From: an uncultured Clostridia bacterium
GTDB lineage: Bacteria; Bacillota_I; Bacilli_A; RF39; UBA660
NCBI GenBank assembly: GCA_948433435.1
Contig: CAOJDX010000006.1
Location: 1 to 55,534, forward strand
Direction of reading: 5' to 3'
Length of the DNA: 55,534 nt
A program made the position numbers and the translations under genes. Below the pieces are notes generated by a model, which saw nothing but the letters and a program-made list of their open reading frames with translations, was not told the DNA's origin and ran no database searches. Within the stretch, counting starts at the first letter, position 1; each line of letters opens with the position of its first letter. Below, piece after piece: positions 8,763-18,272 of the stretch.

Positions 8763-9560
8763 ATGATAGAAAGTATAAGAAATAAAAAGAATCTTTATAT
8801 TATTCTTATCTTTCTTCTTGTTATACTGGCATTGTGTTATCTATTTAGAGTTTTAGATGTTAAAAAGTATTTGATACCTATTTATAAGGTAGAAGATCGG
8901 ACAAGCCAGATAAAAAAGGCAGAAGAGAAATATAAAGATGAAGATGTTGTTGGTTGGATAAGAGTACAAGGTACGAATATTGATTATCCAATTGTGAGAA
9001 ATTATCAAGATATGGAGATCAGAGAAAGAGGCTTTGATCACGTATGGGTTAATAGTAATATTAAACCATTACCTGATTATTTTTCTATTATCGGACATAA
9101 CGTTAGAAACGTTTCTAAACATCCAATTATTGGGGATAAGAATATGAACCGTTTTGAACAATTAATGAGTTTTATATATTATGATTTTAATCAAGATAAT
9201 AAATATATTCAGGTTAGTATAGGAAAGAAAAATTATTTATATCAGATTTTTTCAGTGGCAATTGTTCCAGATTATAAAATCAACTATCGTACTACTTCTT
9301 ATACTAAAAAGCAAAAGCGGGAATTAATTGAAGAATCTATGAAAGATAGTTATTTTAAATATGATATTGAGGTTTCGGAGAATGATAAGATTATATCATT
9401 AGTAACATGTACAAGATTTAATGGTTTTACTTCAGATGATTTTAAAATTGATGCTAAACTTGTCGAAAATGAAAAAAAAGGTTATAATTATAGTGTTAGT
9501 GAGAGCAAAAACTATAAAAATATAAAAAAAATTTTAGAAGGAGATGGCGATGATGTATAA
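8763..9560 (+). CDS. class B-like sortase
   Basis: This 265-residue cysteine transpeptidase has an N-terminal membrane anchor (residues 10-28), the class B strand GWIRVQGTNIDYPIV, the catalytic His in SIIGHNV (H112) and the catalytic Cys in SLVTC (C216). Class B enzymes join cell-wall or pilin proteins by transpeptidation. The usual catalytic Arg, expected 8-10 residues after the Cys in a GRxVV-like strand, is not there: the aligned strand reads SDDFKIDAKL. An Arg is instead found at R218, two residues after the Cys. No LPxTG- or NPxTG-type tail is seen in this window. The gene overlaps the start of the next gene, so the two are translationally coupled. Confidence 0.88.
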   Translation: MIESIRNKKNLYIILIFLLVILALCYLFRVLDVKKYLIPIYKVEDRTSQIKKAEEKYKDEDVVGWIRVQGTNIDYPIVRNYQDMEIRERGFDHVWVNSNIKPLPDYFSIIGHNVRNVSKHPIIGDKNMNRFEQLMSFIYYDFNQDNKYIQVSIGKKNYLYQIFSVAIVPDYKINYRTTSYTKKQKRELIEESMKDSYFKYDIEVSENDKIISLVTCTRFNGFTSDDFKIDAKLVENEKKGYNYSVSESKNYKNIKKILEGDGDDV

Positions 9561-12500
9561 AAATAGAGTGAAAAAGTGGGTTGGAATGATATTTTTACTA
9601 GCCATTTGTATATTCAATATAGATTTTGATGTTTATGCAGCAGATGAATGTTCTACTGAAAAAGCTAAAATACATTATGGTGTTGAATATTCAGTTAAAT
9701 ATGATAAAAATAATATTGTTGATAGCATTACCATAGAAGTTAAGAATGGAGAGTTTTACTTAAAACTTTTATCAAGGGCTCAGGGCAAAAATAAGAAACC
9801 AAAACAGATTGCAGAGGATGATTCTATTCCAGTAATTAATCCTGATAAACCTTTGAAGAAAAATAAAAAGTATAAAATAACGAGAGAACAGCTTAATGAT
9901 TATATTGGCAGTGATGGTAGTGTAGATTTTTATTTTGCAGGTTATACTGAAGGAAAAAAATCTAGCAGTAATGCTTGTGCTAAAACATCTTATGGTTTTA
10001 AATTTGGAATTGATGGACAAGATGAAGCGGTTTCCTCAGGCAAGGTTCCTAGTATTGCTTATAATACAACTTTATGTAATGAAGCTCGTGCTTTAGCTAA
10101 TAGTGTTGTTCGTACCGATACTAATGATGGGCGACAAGTTCTAAGTTTTGTTAAAAATGCTTTGACTCCTTGCTTTACAACAATGGTTCCTTATAATCTT
10201 TCAATGGGAAAAATGAAGGAAATTTATGATAATATGAGTTCTTTTGTTCAAGATTATAATAAAAATGCTGAACAAATTATGATGAGAACAGATTTACCAA
10301 ATCTTAGTTCTGATTGGGTAGAGGTTGAAAAGACTAATATGAATAGTGATAGGAAATATAAGTCAAAATATGGTTCTGCTAGAGAAGATATGCTTACCTG
10401 TAATACAAAAAATGAAATTACAACGAAAAGATTTTTCCATATAGAGGAAGAATCACATACAGCGACAGTAGTTAAAAACGGTGTTTCTACCACTGGAGTT
10501 GAAGCTTGTAAGACAGCTTGTCGTGAACAGGTAGAAGTTACTTATGGGCCACCTAAGGCAGTTGTTGCTGGTCAATGTTTTACTTATGAAGTTGAAATCA
10601 AAAGTAAAGTGGTTTGTAATACAAGTATTAATTTTGATAATTTCCCTAAGTATGAAGATTATGCACCATGTCTTTTAAAAGCTCATTGTAATAATTTAAC
10701 AAGGGATGAAGATTCTCATGGTGGTTTCGATGAACAAGGTGGTCCAAATGAGGATTTTGATCAATGTGTTGCTTCTTGTGATGGTGGTCAGTATACACAG
10801 TCATGTGTTAACTCATGTTATGATCAAGTTTATGGTAAAAAGAAGACTTCTAATAAGAAAAAAGTTAATAATAGTATAGATAATGTTAAAATATATGCTG
10901 CAGATACTTTGGCTTTAAATACTTCAGCTATTGCTAAGCCTAACGTTAAAAAAGTTGATAATTCTACTAATGTATTTGGTAGCTGTCCATCTATTGCACA
11001 GGGAAGTGTGAGTCCAGCTGATATTGAAGCGGTTTATAATTATGTAAATGCTAATCTAACTGGTTCATATGCTATGAGTGGTGGAGCATTAAAATATACT
11101 CCAAAAAATGAGAGTTGTGAGTGGGATATTTATGGTTATGCCTATTTCAGAGATAAGCAAATAACTGCTCGTACTGTATGTAATGCTAAAGGTCTTGATT
11201 GGATGGTTGGTCAAGAACAATGTTCAACAATGCCACATTCTAGTTGTACCTCTAAGAATGGATGTTATCCTGGAGTTAAAGCTAGTGGAGCAACTTATAA
11301 AGCAGAAAATGGTTTTAAACGTGCTACAAATTGTGGTGAGGAATGTAGTTGGATCAACATTGGTGTGGACTATAGTGGTAGAGCATGTCATTATGTTGAT
11401 CGAGCTCAGGCAGAAACTGCTTATAAAAGTAGTATTGATAGTTATACTAATGCAGTTCAAAAATGTATTAATAAAGCAACAACTTGTGTTACAGATGAAG
11501 AAACAGCAACCTTTATTATGTCAGCGAATACAGATGTTCAAACAGGTGAGGATAATCAGACTTGTGATGCTGGTATTTCTCCTAATGAAAATACTAGATT
11601 TAGTAATAATAAAAACTGTTTAAAATGGCAAAAAGATCCTAAGAAGAATACACTTTTAGATAATCGTGCAGCTATTGATAATGCAACTTTAAATGATGAT
11701 ACTATTTTGAAATTTATGGGTGGAAGTTGTGCTAAAGAATCTAGTGATTGGATTTATCATTCAATTATTACTTTCCCTGGAGCATGGATCAATAATAAAA
11801 ATGGAGAAGTTTCTTATAATAAGCAAGATCAAAGATATTATAAGCATTATACTGGAAACTATTGTACTCCATTAAATGGTAAGAATGTTAATGCCAATTG
11901 GTGGTTATGGAATCAATATTATCAATCTAAAAAAACTACTAAGAGTTTTGAGGAATGGGCTACTACTAATGCTAGTAAAAAACTTGTTTACAACATTTTT
12001 AGTAGAATTAAGAAATTTGGTTTATATGATTGGAGTCTTGATGTAGGATGCTTCTATGCACTTAATAATCAGACACCTCCACCAGATATTCCACCAACTG
12101 ATCCAGATCCTACTGATGATTCTTCAACTATACCTGTATGTACAAATAAAAAATGTATGCCTGAGTGTGTAGGAGGAAGTTGTCCTGCTACTGATACAGA
12201 TACTAGTTTTGATAATTATACTTCAAAATCTATATCTACAACAACAATGTTCCCATCTTCTAAAGCAACAGGAACAAGCACTAGTACTGATAAAGCAACA
12301 GTTAAGAGACTAAACTATACAGATAAGTTAGCTAATACTCAAAAATTAGCTAACTCACCTACTAGAGCAGAAGGATATAATTGGAATGTAGAAGCAACCA
12401 ATCTTTCTATAAAGGGTTACCCTGTTACCCCTTCATCATTGGTTAAAAAAATTGAAAGTACAGAAACCTATGTTGATAGTGAAATTGATTATGATATTAC

Positions 12501-12825
12501 CTTAACTCCAACTAATCTTAGAACAATAAAAAACAGTAAACCTAATTATACTGAATTTTCTGGTCAATATACTAATGTAGTTAATGGTTATGCCAGTAAA
12601 TATAAGGCAGCAAGCTATACAGAAAATAGTATTCCTAGTTATACTTATTATAAGAGCAATATTATTCCTAGATCTGGAAGTAATCAATATGTATCAAATG
12701 TGAGAAAAGCTCCAAATGGAAAGGGTCTTTCTTGTAATAATTTAAAAGATTTTGATCAATGTGATTTAACTTTAAGTGGTTATGTTACTTCAGATAGTGA
12801 ACTACAGGCATTTATTAGTAGATAA
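9550..12825 (+). CDS. large cysteine-rich secreted protein
   Basis: Of three candidate ATGs (9544, 9550, 9553) I prefer 9550, because AGAAGGAG ends at 9543 and 9544 would touch it. The product is about 1091 residues with a signal peptide ending VYA-A and roughly 37 Cys in the mature chain, many in pairs such as CxxxC and CVASCDGG. A Pro/Asp-rich linker (PPPDIPPTDPDPTDD) separates an N-terminal Cys-rich part from a Ser/Thr/Asn-rich C-terminal stretch. It ends without a sorting signal or membrane anchor. The size and position beside the sortase and before the Tad genes suggest the main extracellular partner of the machine. No family recognised. Confidence 0.7.
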   Translation: MMYKNRVKKWVGMIFLLAICIFNIDFDVYAADECSTEKAKIHYGVEYSVKYDKNNIVDSITIEVKNGEFYLKLLSRAQGKNKKPKQIAEDDSIPVINPDKPLKKNKKYKITREQLNDYIGSDGSVDFYFAGYTEGKKSSSNACAKTSYGFKFGIDGQDEAVSSGKVPSIAYNTTLCNEARALANSVVRTDTNDGRQVLSFVKNALTPCFTTMVPYNLSMGKMKEIYDNMSSFVQDYNKNAEQIMMRTDLPNLSSDWVEVEKTNMNSDRKYKSKYGSAREDMLTCNTKNEITTKRFFHIEEESHTATVVKNGVSTTGVEACKTACREQVEVTYGPPKAVVAGQCFTYEVEIKSKVVCNTSINFDNFPKYEDYAPCLLKAHCNNLTRDEDSHGGFDEQGGPNEDFDQCVASCDGGQYTQSCVNSCYDQVYGKKKTSNKKKVNNSIDNVKIYAADTLALNTSAIAKPNVKKVDNSTNVFGSCPSIAQGSVSPADIEAVYNYVNANLTGSYAMSGGALKYTPKNESCEWDIYGYAYFRDKQITARTVCNAKGLDWMVGQEQCSTMPHSSCTSKNGCYPGVKASGATYKAENGFKRATNCGEECSWINIGVDYSGRACHYVDRAQAETAYKSSIDSYTNAVQKCINKATTCVTDEETATFIMSANTDVQTGEDNQTCDAGISPNENTRFSNNKNCLKWQKDPKKNTLLDNRAAIDNATLNDDTILKFMGGSCAKESSDWIYHSIITFPGAWINNKNGEVSYNKQDQRYYKHYTGNYCTPLNGKNVNANWWLWNQYYQSKKTTKSFEEWATTNASKKLVYNIFSRIKKFGLYDWSLDVGCFYALNNQTPPPDIPPTDPDPTDDSSTIPVCTNKKCMPECVGGSCPATDTDTSFDNYTSKSISTTTMFPSSKATGTSTSTDKATVKRLNYTDKLANTQKLANSPTRAEGYNWNVEATNLSIKGYPVTPSSLVKKIESTETYVDSEIDYDITLTPTNLRTIKNSKPNYTEFSGQYTNVVNGYASKYKAASYTENSIPSYTYYKSNIIPRSGSNQYVSNVRKAPNGKGLSCNNLKDFDQCDLTLSGYVTSDSELQAFISR

Positions 12826-12845
12826 ATAGAGGAGTGTGATATTAT

Positions 12846-13334
12846 ATGAGTAAAGCATTTTTAACAATTGGAATTATTTTAATGGCATTACTTGGATTTT
12901 ACAGTATTAGTATTGTTAGTAGTCAACAATCTGGAGCAGAACTTGATTATTATTTATTAAAGGAAACTACTGAAGCTTCTATGCATGATGCAATTGACAA
13001 ATCTTATTATCGTACTTTTGGAGCATTGAGAATGGATAAAGAAAAGTTTATGGAAAGCTTCGTTAAAAGATTTGCTGTTGGTGTGGATGGAACTCGTGAA
13101 TATAGAATTCAAGTATATGACATTAATGAGACTCCTCCTAAGGTTAGTATTAAAGTAGTTTCTCCTAAGAATACAAAATTAATTAAAGCTTTAGGTGGCA
13201 ATACTTCAGTTGATATTACGACAAATGCTGATATGATTTTAGAAAATAAGAATAAAACTAATATTGGTGTTACCAATCAAAATAAACAATATATTAGTGA
13301 TTTGAACATTACTAGTGTAAATGATATAAGATAA
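12846..13334 (+). CDS. TadE-like / pseudopilin-like membrane protein
   Basis: A 162-residue protein whose N-terminal helix (residues 4-24) is followed by an amphipathic segment with the pattern ELDYYLLKETTEASMHDAID, then a beta-rich exported domain (REYRIQVYDINETPPKVSIKV). The layout of one N-terminal helix and small exported domain is that of TadE/TadG minor pilins. It is the first of the small subunits in front of CpaB- and CpaF-like genes, with GAGGAGTG as ribosome site. The family seems to be a conserved unknown in low-GC Bacilli; assignment to TadE is by architecture only. Confidence 0.5.
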   Translation: MSKAFLTIGIILMALLGFYSISIVSSQQSGAELDYYLLKETTEASMHDAIDKSYYRTFGALRMDKEKFMESFVKRFAVGVDGTREYRIQVYDINETPPKVSIKVVSPKNTKLIKALGGNTSVDITTNADMILENKNKTNIGVTNQNKQYISDLNITSVNDIR

Positions 13335-13349
13335 GAAGGAGAAGGGAAT

Positions 13350-14156
13350 ATGAATAATATTACGGTTGGCTTAAAAAAATTTTTATCAAATAAAAATACA
13401 GTAACTATAATAGGTGTTATCGCAGCTATTATAGTTTTGTATGTTGGATATAATTGGAGAGTTGAACAAGCTACAAATCCAATTACTGTTCCATATGCTT
13501 TACAGGATATTAATCCTAGTACACAAATAACTGAGGAAATGGTTGGAGAAACACAAGTACCTCCTTCTATGTTAAAAGGAGAGGTAATTCGATCAAAAGA
13601 GAGTGTTATTGATAAATATTCTAATGCTGATGTTTTAATTCCAGCAGGTAGTTTATTTTATTCAAGAGCAGTTGTTGAAAAAGATCAATTACCTGATAGC
13701 ATTATTCTTGATTATCCAAAAGGATATGTACTTTACTATATGGATGTTAATATGACTACTACTTATAGTAATTCAATATATCCTGGTAATTATATTGATA
13801 TTTACTTTAAAGCAACATATGCCTCTGGTAATGAAGCTGATCCGAATAATGGAAGAGTAATGGTTGGTAAAATGCTTGAAAATGTTAAAGTACTTGCTGT
13901 TAGAGATTCTAATGGTAAAAATGTATTTTCAAATGTAGATGAAAATTCTACCCCTGCTATGATTATTTTTGCTGTTCCTCAAGAATATTATATTTTATTA
14001 AAGAAGGCAGTTTATTTAAGAAATTATAGTACAGAATTAACACCAGTTCCTACTGCAGAAAGTCAAAAAACAAACCCTGGAGATTTAAAACTTTCTAGTA
14101 ATGATATTAAAGAGTTTATTAATAGTGTTACTGTATGGACAGATACTGTTCAATAA
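13350..14156 (+). CDS. CpaB/RcpC-like SAF-domain protein
   Basis: This 268-residue protein has a single N-terminal membrane helix (residues 18-36) and a SAF-like segment (VPYALQDINPSTQITEEMV, then a GSLFYSRAV-type strand). The following domain (YVLYYMDVNMTT ... NSIYPGNYIDIYF) matches the RcpC/CpaB family. In Tad systems CpaB is an envelope protein of the assembly apparatus. It lies directly upstream of the CpaF-type ATPase (36 bp), the usual cpaB-cpaF neighbourhood. In this organism, which seems to lack an outer membrane, the partner secretin is not expected and is not seen. Confidence 0.75.
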   Translation: MNNITVGLKKFLSNKNTVTIIGVIAAIIVLYVGYNWRVEQATNPITVPYALQDINPSTQITEEMVGETQVPPSMLKGEVIRSKESVIDKYSNADVLIPAGSLFYSRAVVEKDQLPDSIILDYPKGYVLYYMDVNMTTTYSNSIYPGNYIDIYFKATYASGNEADPNNGRVMVGKMLENVKVLAVRDSNGKNVFSNVDENSTPAMIIFAVPQEYYILLKKAVYLRNYSTELTPVPTAESQKTNPGDLKLSSNDIKEFINSVTVWTDTVQ

Positions 14157-14191
14157 TAATAGAAAAGAATAAAAGAGTGGATGTGAGTTAG

Positions 14192-15871
14192 ATGAATGAA
14201 AGTATTTTTGATAAGTTAGATTTTGGACCCTTAAAACCATTGTTAGATAATGATGATATCACAGATATCTCTTATTGTAATGGTGGACAAATTTGGGTTC
14301 GTTCTCTAACTCAGGGGTCTATTCGTGTAGAAATTCCAGGTTGTACACCAGAGTTTATGGAAAAGCTTGCTTTTCAGTGCTCTAATGTTATGGGTACAAC
14401 CTTTAATAATGCAAAACCATTTTTAGATGCAGAAAGTAGTGAGTTACGTTTAAACTTTGTACATGACTCTATTGCAACAAATGGAATTGCATGTGTTATA
14501 CGTAAGACTCCTGCTAAGATTAGATTAGAAAAAGAAAAATTGTTGAAGGAAGATTACTTTACAGTGGATATTCATGATTTTCTAATGAAATGTGTTGAAG
14601 GACATTGTAATATTATTGTAGCTGGAGAAACTGGTTCAGGTAAAACGGAGTTTGTTAAGTACTTAGCTAGTCATACCAAGCAAACAGAAAAAATTATTAC
14701 TATTGAAGATACACTGGAGTTACATTTGGATAAGATTTTTCCACAACGTGATATTGTTGCTATGAAAACAAATAATGTTGCTAGTTATACAGATGTGTTA
14801 GTTACTTGTATGCGTCAAAATCCTAAATGGATTTTACTTTCTGAGGTACGTAGTGCTGAAGCTGTAACAGCTGTTCGAAATTCAATATCATCAGGGCATA
14901 ATATTCTATCTACAATTCATGCTGATAAAGCCAGTGCTATTCCGTATCGTTTATATAGTTTGATGGAAACTGATATTGATGTTGATCAATTTTTAACAAC
15001 AATTTATCGTTATATTCAATTAGGAGTACATATTAAGGCATATTATTCAAAAAAATATGGTAAGTTTCATCGTGAAGTGGACGAAGTAGTAGAATTTTAT
15101 GTAGATGAGAATAATGTTCCTAAATCTCATACAATTTATCGTAAGATGTATGAACAGGAGCCAATTATTGAAAGACCATCAGCTCATTTAATTGAGTATT
15201 TGGAAAATCAGAATATTGATATTACTAATATTGTAGATCATATTCCAGAATCTGAAAAAAATTTCCTTAATGAGATAGAGGAACCAGAAAATAATACACC
15301 TTCTGATGCAACTAGTGGAGAAGTGAATTACTTTGAAAAATATGCGCCTAAGATGATTGAAAATGTATCTATTGAAAGCGAAGAAGTAAGTGAAGACCCA
15401 GAAGCTGATCCAGTAGATTTCTATTTTGGAGGATCAACTACTGAAGTTAATGCGGATTCTACCAGTGAAAACGTAGTTTCTAATGAAGAAAAAATGGTGG
15501 ATACAAGTGGTTCTTATTATAATCAATTTGCTCCTCAAACAAATTCTATAGGAGATAATGAAGCTGTAGGCGAAGGGCAGCAGATTGTTCAGCAACAAAA
15601 TGTGATTCCTAATATTCCACAAAGTATTAATTCTATTCCTGCTATTACTTCAGACACTTCAGTCGGACAATCTAACTTAGTTCAAAATTCTCATGATATT
15701 TCTAATAATGGTACAGTAAATTCTGGAGTTCAAGCACCTTTATCACCAGAAGTAGCTAGTTTTTTTCAAAATATAGTTAGTAATAATAACGTAGATGATA
15801 CAAATAAGACTTCTACTAATATCAATGATATTGTATTTAATCCATTAAATGATAATAATCAAAATATGTAA
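14192..15871 (+). CDS. CpaF/TadA-type assembly ATPase with long disordered tail
   Basis: A secretion ATPase of the GspE superfamily, 559 residues. It has Walker A GETGSGKT (145-152), an Asp box (IIEDTLELHL), Walker B-type ILLSEVRSAEAV and the His box region STIHADKAS. This is the Tad branch, in which one hexameric motor drives pilus extension and retraction. Residues from about 340 to the end are Asn/Ser/Glu-rich and look disordered, adding about 200 residues to the usual length. The next genes are tadB- and tadC-like, as in other Tad loci. Start ATG 14192 follows GTGGATGTGAG. Confidence 0.92.
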   Translation: MNESIFDKLDFGPLKPLLDNDDITDISYCNGGQIWVRSLTQGSIRVEIPGCTPEFMEKLAFQCSNVMGTTFNNAKPFLDAESSELRLNFVHDSIATNGIACVIRKTPAKIRLEKEKLLKEDYFTVDIHDFLMKCVEGHCNIIVAGETGSGKTEFVKYLASHTKQTEKIITIEDTLELHLDKIFPQRDIVAMKTNNVASYTDVLVTCMRQNPKWILLSEVRSAEAVTAVRNSISSGHNILSTIHADKASAIPYRLYSLMETDIDVDQFLTTIYRYIQLGVHIKAYYSKKYGKFHREVDEVVEFYVDENNVPKSHTIYRKMYEQEPIIERPSAHLIEYLENQNIDITNIVDHIPESEKNFLNEIEEPENNTPSDATSGEVNYFEKYAPKMIENVSIESEEVSEDPEADPVDFYFGGSTTEVNADSTSENVVSNEEKMVDTSGSYYNQFAPQTNSIGDNEAVGEGQQIVQQQNVIPNIPQSINSIPAITSDTSVGQSNLVQNSHDISNNGTVNSGVQAPLSPEVASFFQNIVSNNNVDDTNKTSTNINDIVFNPLNDNNQNM

Positions 15872-15885
15872 AGGAGTGAAGTGAT

Positions 15886-16779
15886 ATGGAATTATTTATT
15901 TTATTAGTAATTGCAGTACTTGTTCTTCTTTACAGAGGTTATAATGGTAAAAATGCAATGCATTTTATTAACGATCAAGTAACTGTATTATATGATAAAT
16001 TTGCTCCTTATTCTTTTAAAAAGGTAAGAGAAAAAACCAAACAATTAGGTCAGGAATTTACTATTAGAGAATACACTATTCAAGTAGTCTTAATTGGTGG
16101 TTTTGCGGGAATTATTTCCTATTTGTATTTTTATAATTTGTTTATTAGTATTGTATATGTTGGTTTAGGTATTGCGGTTGTTCCTTATCTTTCATTTTTA
16201 CGATGTAATCGTATATATAGTGAATTTATATTTGAACAGGTTCAAGTCTATACTAGTAATACGATTATGGAATTTGCTACAACTCAATCATTTGTTAAAT
16301 CATTAGAGGGTGTTAGAGAATCAGGACTTTTAGAGGATCCTGTTGCAGGTGATGTGGATCGAATGATTGAACTTGCCTATAAAAATGGTAGTATTGATGA
16401 ATCTCTTGATTATTTTAACCAATTGTATCCATACTATATAGTGAAGAATATGCATCAATTATTCTTACAAATTACAAAAGAAGGTGCTAGAAATACTGCT
16501 GATAGTCTGGAACAAATGCAAATGGATATTGATACTTTAGTTGAAGGGGTTTATCGAGATAGGATAGATCGAGCTACATTTCATAAAAAGTTTTTACAAT
16601 TTGGTATTATGCTTTATGTTTTAACCTTATTAGTTCAATACTTACTTGGAAAAGAATCTTATATATTACTTTTAAATAGATGGTATGTCAAAGTTTTACT
16701 TCATGGAGTTTTATTAATCAATAGTTATTTTCTTCTTAAAGGAGAAAAATATTATAACGAGAATGTAGGTGCTGAATAG
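15886..16779 (+). CDS. TadB-like inner platform protein
   Basis: A 297-residue membrane protein with an N-terminal helix, a central pair of helices (about 66-106), a cytoplasmic T2SSF-like helical domain (VYTSNTIMEFATTQSFVKSLEGV to LEQMQMDIDTLVEG) and a C-terminal helix pair. This is the arrangement of TadB, which with TadC forms the membrane platform moved by the CpaF motor. It follows the ATPase by 14 bp with a GGAGTG ribosome site and ends by overlapping the next gene by one base. Confidence 0.85.
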   Translation: MELFILLVIAVLVLLYRGYNGKNAMHFINDQVTVLYDKFAPYSFKKVREKTKQLGQEFTIREYTIQVVLIGGFAGIISYLYFYNLFISIVYVGLGIAVVPYLSFLRCNRIYSEFIFEQVQVYTSNTIMEFATTQSFVKSLEGVRESGLLEDPVAGDVDRMIELAYKNGSIDESLDYFNQLYPYYIVKNMHQLFLQITKEGARNTADSLEQMQMDIDTLVEGVYRDRIDRATFHKKFLQFGIMLYVLTLLVQYLLGKESYILLLNRWYVKVLLHGVLLINSYFLLKGEKYYNENVGAE

Positions 16780-17567
16780 TGGAGATATTTATATTTGGAG
16801 CTCTTATATTATTCGTGTTAATTTATAATAAAACAATCGATACAAAAAGGTTTGCTAAAGATAATGAAAAGTTATTTAAGGCCTTAAAAGAAGATGATTA
16901 TGAGTTTCTTTTATATATGAAATATGGTGATAAAGTAGATCCAGATGTTTTATTTCAAAAAAGAATTAATAATGGATTATTAGTGGGAGCACTTGTTATG
17001 GTGTTTTTCATGAATAATTTTAGTTTACTTAATGTTGTCATTTGTATTGTTGTTGCATATTTTATGTTTAAATCTTCTTATATGAATTTGAAAAACTATT
17101 ATAAGAGGCATTTACACGAAATTGATTTAATGCTTCCTTATTACTTAAAAAGTTTGGAGATTTTGGTACAACATTATACAGTACCAGTTGCCATTGGTAG
17201 ATCAATTGATGATGCTCCTGATATTTTTAAACCAGGGTTAAGAAAAATGGTGGAGAGAATTAATGCTGGAGATGCTTCAGTTGATCCTTATATGGAGTTT
17301 GCTAACACTTATCCCGTAAGAGATTCTATGCGTATGATGAGGTTATTATATCGTTTAGGAATTGGCTCACAAGAGCGAAAGCAAGATCGACTTATGATGT
17401 TTTCTAGGAGTGTTTCTTCTTTACAAAATAAAGCCCGCGAAACGAAATATAAAGAAAGATTAGATCATATGGAAGGGCAAACTATGGTTATGCTTGTTTG
17501 TACAGGAATTGGTGTTATGCTAATTTTACTTATTGCAATGATGGGGATGTTTGGGTCTGCAATGTAA
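16779..17567 (+). CDS. TadC-like inner platform protein
   Basis: A 262-residue protein starting at GTG 16779, whose first base is the last base of the TadB stop (TAGTG), so the two are translationally coupled. It has an N-terminal helix, a helix pair (about 68-95), the T2SSF helical domain (HLHEIDLMLPYYLKSLEILVQ) and a strongly hydrophobic C-terminal helix. This pairs with TadB as in other Tad loci. The motif RMMRLLYRLGIGSQERK follows the usual T2SSF turn. Confidence 0.85.
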   Translation: MEIFIFGALILFVLIYNKTIDTKRFAKDNEKLFKALKEDDYEFLLYMKYGDKVDPDVLFQKRINNGLLVGALVMVFFMNNFSLLNVVICIVVAYFMFKSSYMNLKNYYKRHLHEIDLMLPYYLKSLEILVQHYTVPVAIGRSIDDAPDIFKPGLRKMVERINAGDASVDPYMEFANTYPVRDSMRMMRLLYRLGIGSQERKQDRLMMFSRSVSSLQNKARETKYKERLDHMEGQTMVMLVCTGIGVMLILLIAMMGMFGSAM

Positions 17568-17577
17568 TTATTGCAAT

Positions 17578-17608
17578 TTGAATTTATTTATGTTATTATC
17601 TTTATAGT
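17578..17608 (+). promoter_or_regulatory. possible promoter before the small pilin genes
   Basis: TTGAAT (17578-17583) and TATAGT (17603-17608) have a 19-bp spacer. A separate start before the major-pilin candidate would fit a need for high expression, but the spacing is not ideal. Confidence 0.35.
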
Positions 17609-17632
17609 AAGGTGAAAGGAGATTGATAAATT

Positions 17633-17800
17633 ATGAAAGAGGCTTCAGGAGAATTAAATATGACAGTTGTTACAATTATTGCAATTGCAGCTATCGCAGG
17701 TTTTTTTACGATGGTTATTTGGCCTAATATTCAGAATACAATAAATGGTCAATGGAATCATGTTGGGAATACAAGTGCTTCTGATAATGCTTGGAGATAA
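17633..17800 (+). CDS. Flp-like small major-pilin candidate
   Basis: A 55-residue protein translated from ATG 17633, behind AAGGAG (17615-17620). It begins MKEASGELNM, then a single long hydrophobic helix (TVVTIIAIAAIAGFFTMVIW) and a short polar tail. The size, and a short leader ending in Gly before a hydrophobic helix, match Flp pilins of Tad systems (consensus ESGATAIEYGLIAA). It lies right after tadC and before two longer proteins that start with the same M-(K/R)-E-A-x-G leader. The usual Glu-Tyr pair is absent, so processing may differ. Confidence 0.75.
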   Translation: MKEASGELNMTVVTIIAIAAIAGFFTMVIWPNIQNTINGQWNHVGNTSASDNAWR

Positions 17801-17812
17801 GGAGCTTAAAGC

Positions 17813-18256
17813 ATGAGAGAGGCACTTGGAGGATATTTTAATATATCTATTCTTTTTTTCTTTATTTTATTGGTTAGTGGCTTTATATCTTTATCTATTA
17901 ACTATACTAAGGCATATAGAGTTAAAAATAATGTTTTAACATATTTGGAAAAGTATGAAGGAAATCCCAATAATGAAGAGTTGTTAGATTATACTAGTAG
18001 TTATATTCAATCAGTTGGTTATAATGCTAGTAATGAATCTATTAGTGCGGCAAAAAATGCTGGTTATACTTGTTCTCTTTATCAGGGACAAGAACAAGGA
18101 TGGTGTTACAAGAAAAATTCTCCTAATGGAGATCGTTTTTCTATTGATATTGTAGTTTTTGTTAGTGTAGATATTCCAGTTCTTAATAAAGTTTTTGCAA
18201 ATTTCAAATTTTTTTGGTTGAATGGGACAACCAGTTCTATTCCAATTATGGAGTAG
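17813..18256 (+). CDS. TadE-like minor pilin 1
   Basis: A 147-residue protein starting MREALGGYFN, followed by a hydrophobic helix to about residue 28 and a polar exported domain of about 115 residues with two Cys (YTCSLY and GWCYK). The leader repeats that of the Flp-like pilin upstream, and the layout is that of TadE-type minor pilins. It ends with a hydrophobic strand pair (IDIVVFVSVDIPVLNKVF). Its neighbour at 18273 shares the leader, the Cys pair and this final strand. Confidence 0.65.
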   Translation: MREALGGYFNISILFFFILLVSGFISLSINYTKAYRVKNNVLTYLEKYEGNPNNEELLDYTSSYIQSVGYNASNESISAAKNAGYTCSLYQGQEQGWCYKKNSPNGDRFSIDIVVFVSVDIPVLNKVFANFKFFWLNGTTSSIPIME

Positions 18257-18272
18257 AGAGTAGGAGGTAAAT

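Noticed and set aside
11183..11623. 146-residue frame overlapping the Cys-rich protein gene
   Set aside because: It is a shifted frame on the same strand, rich in Val/Leu/Ile/Gln from Cys/Thr-rich coding, with no ribosome site.
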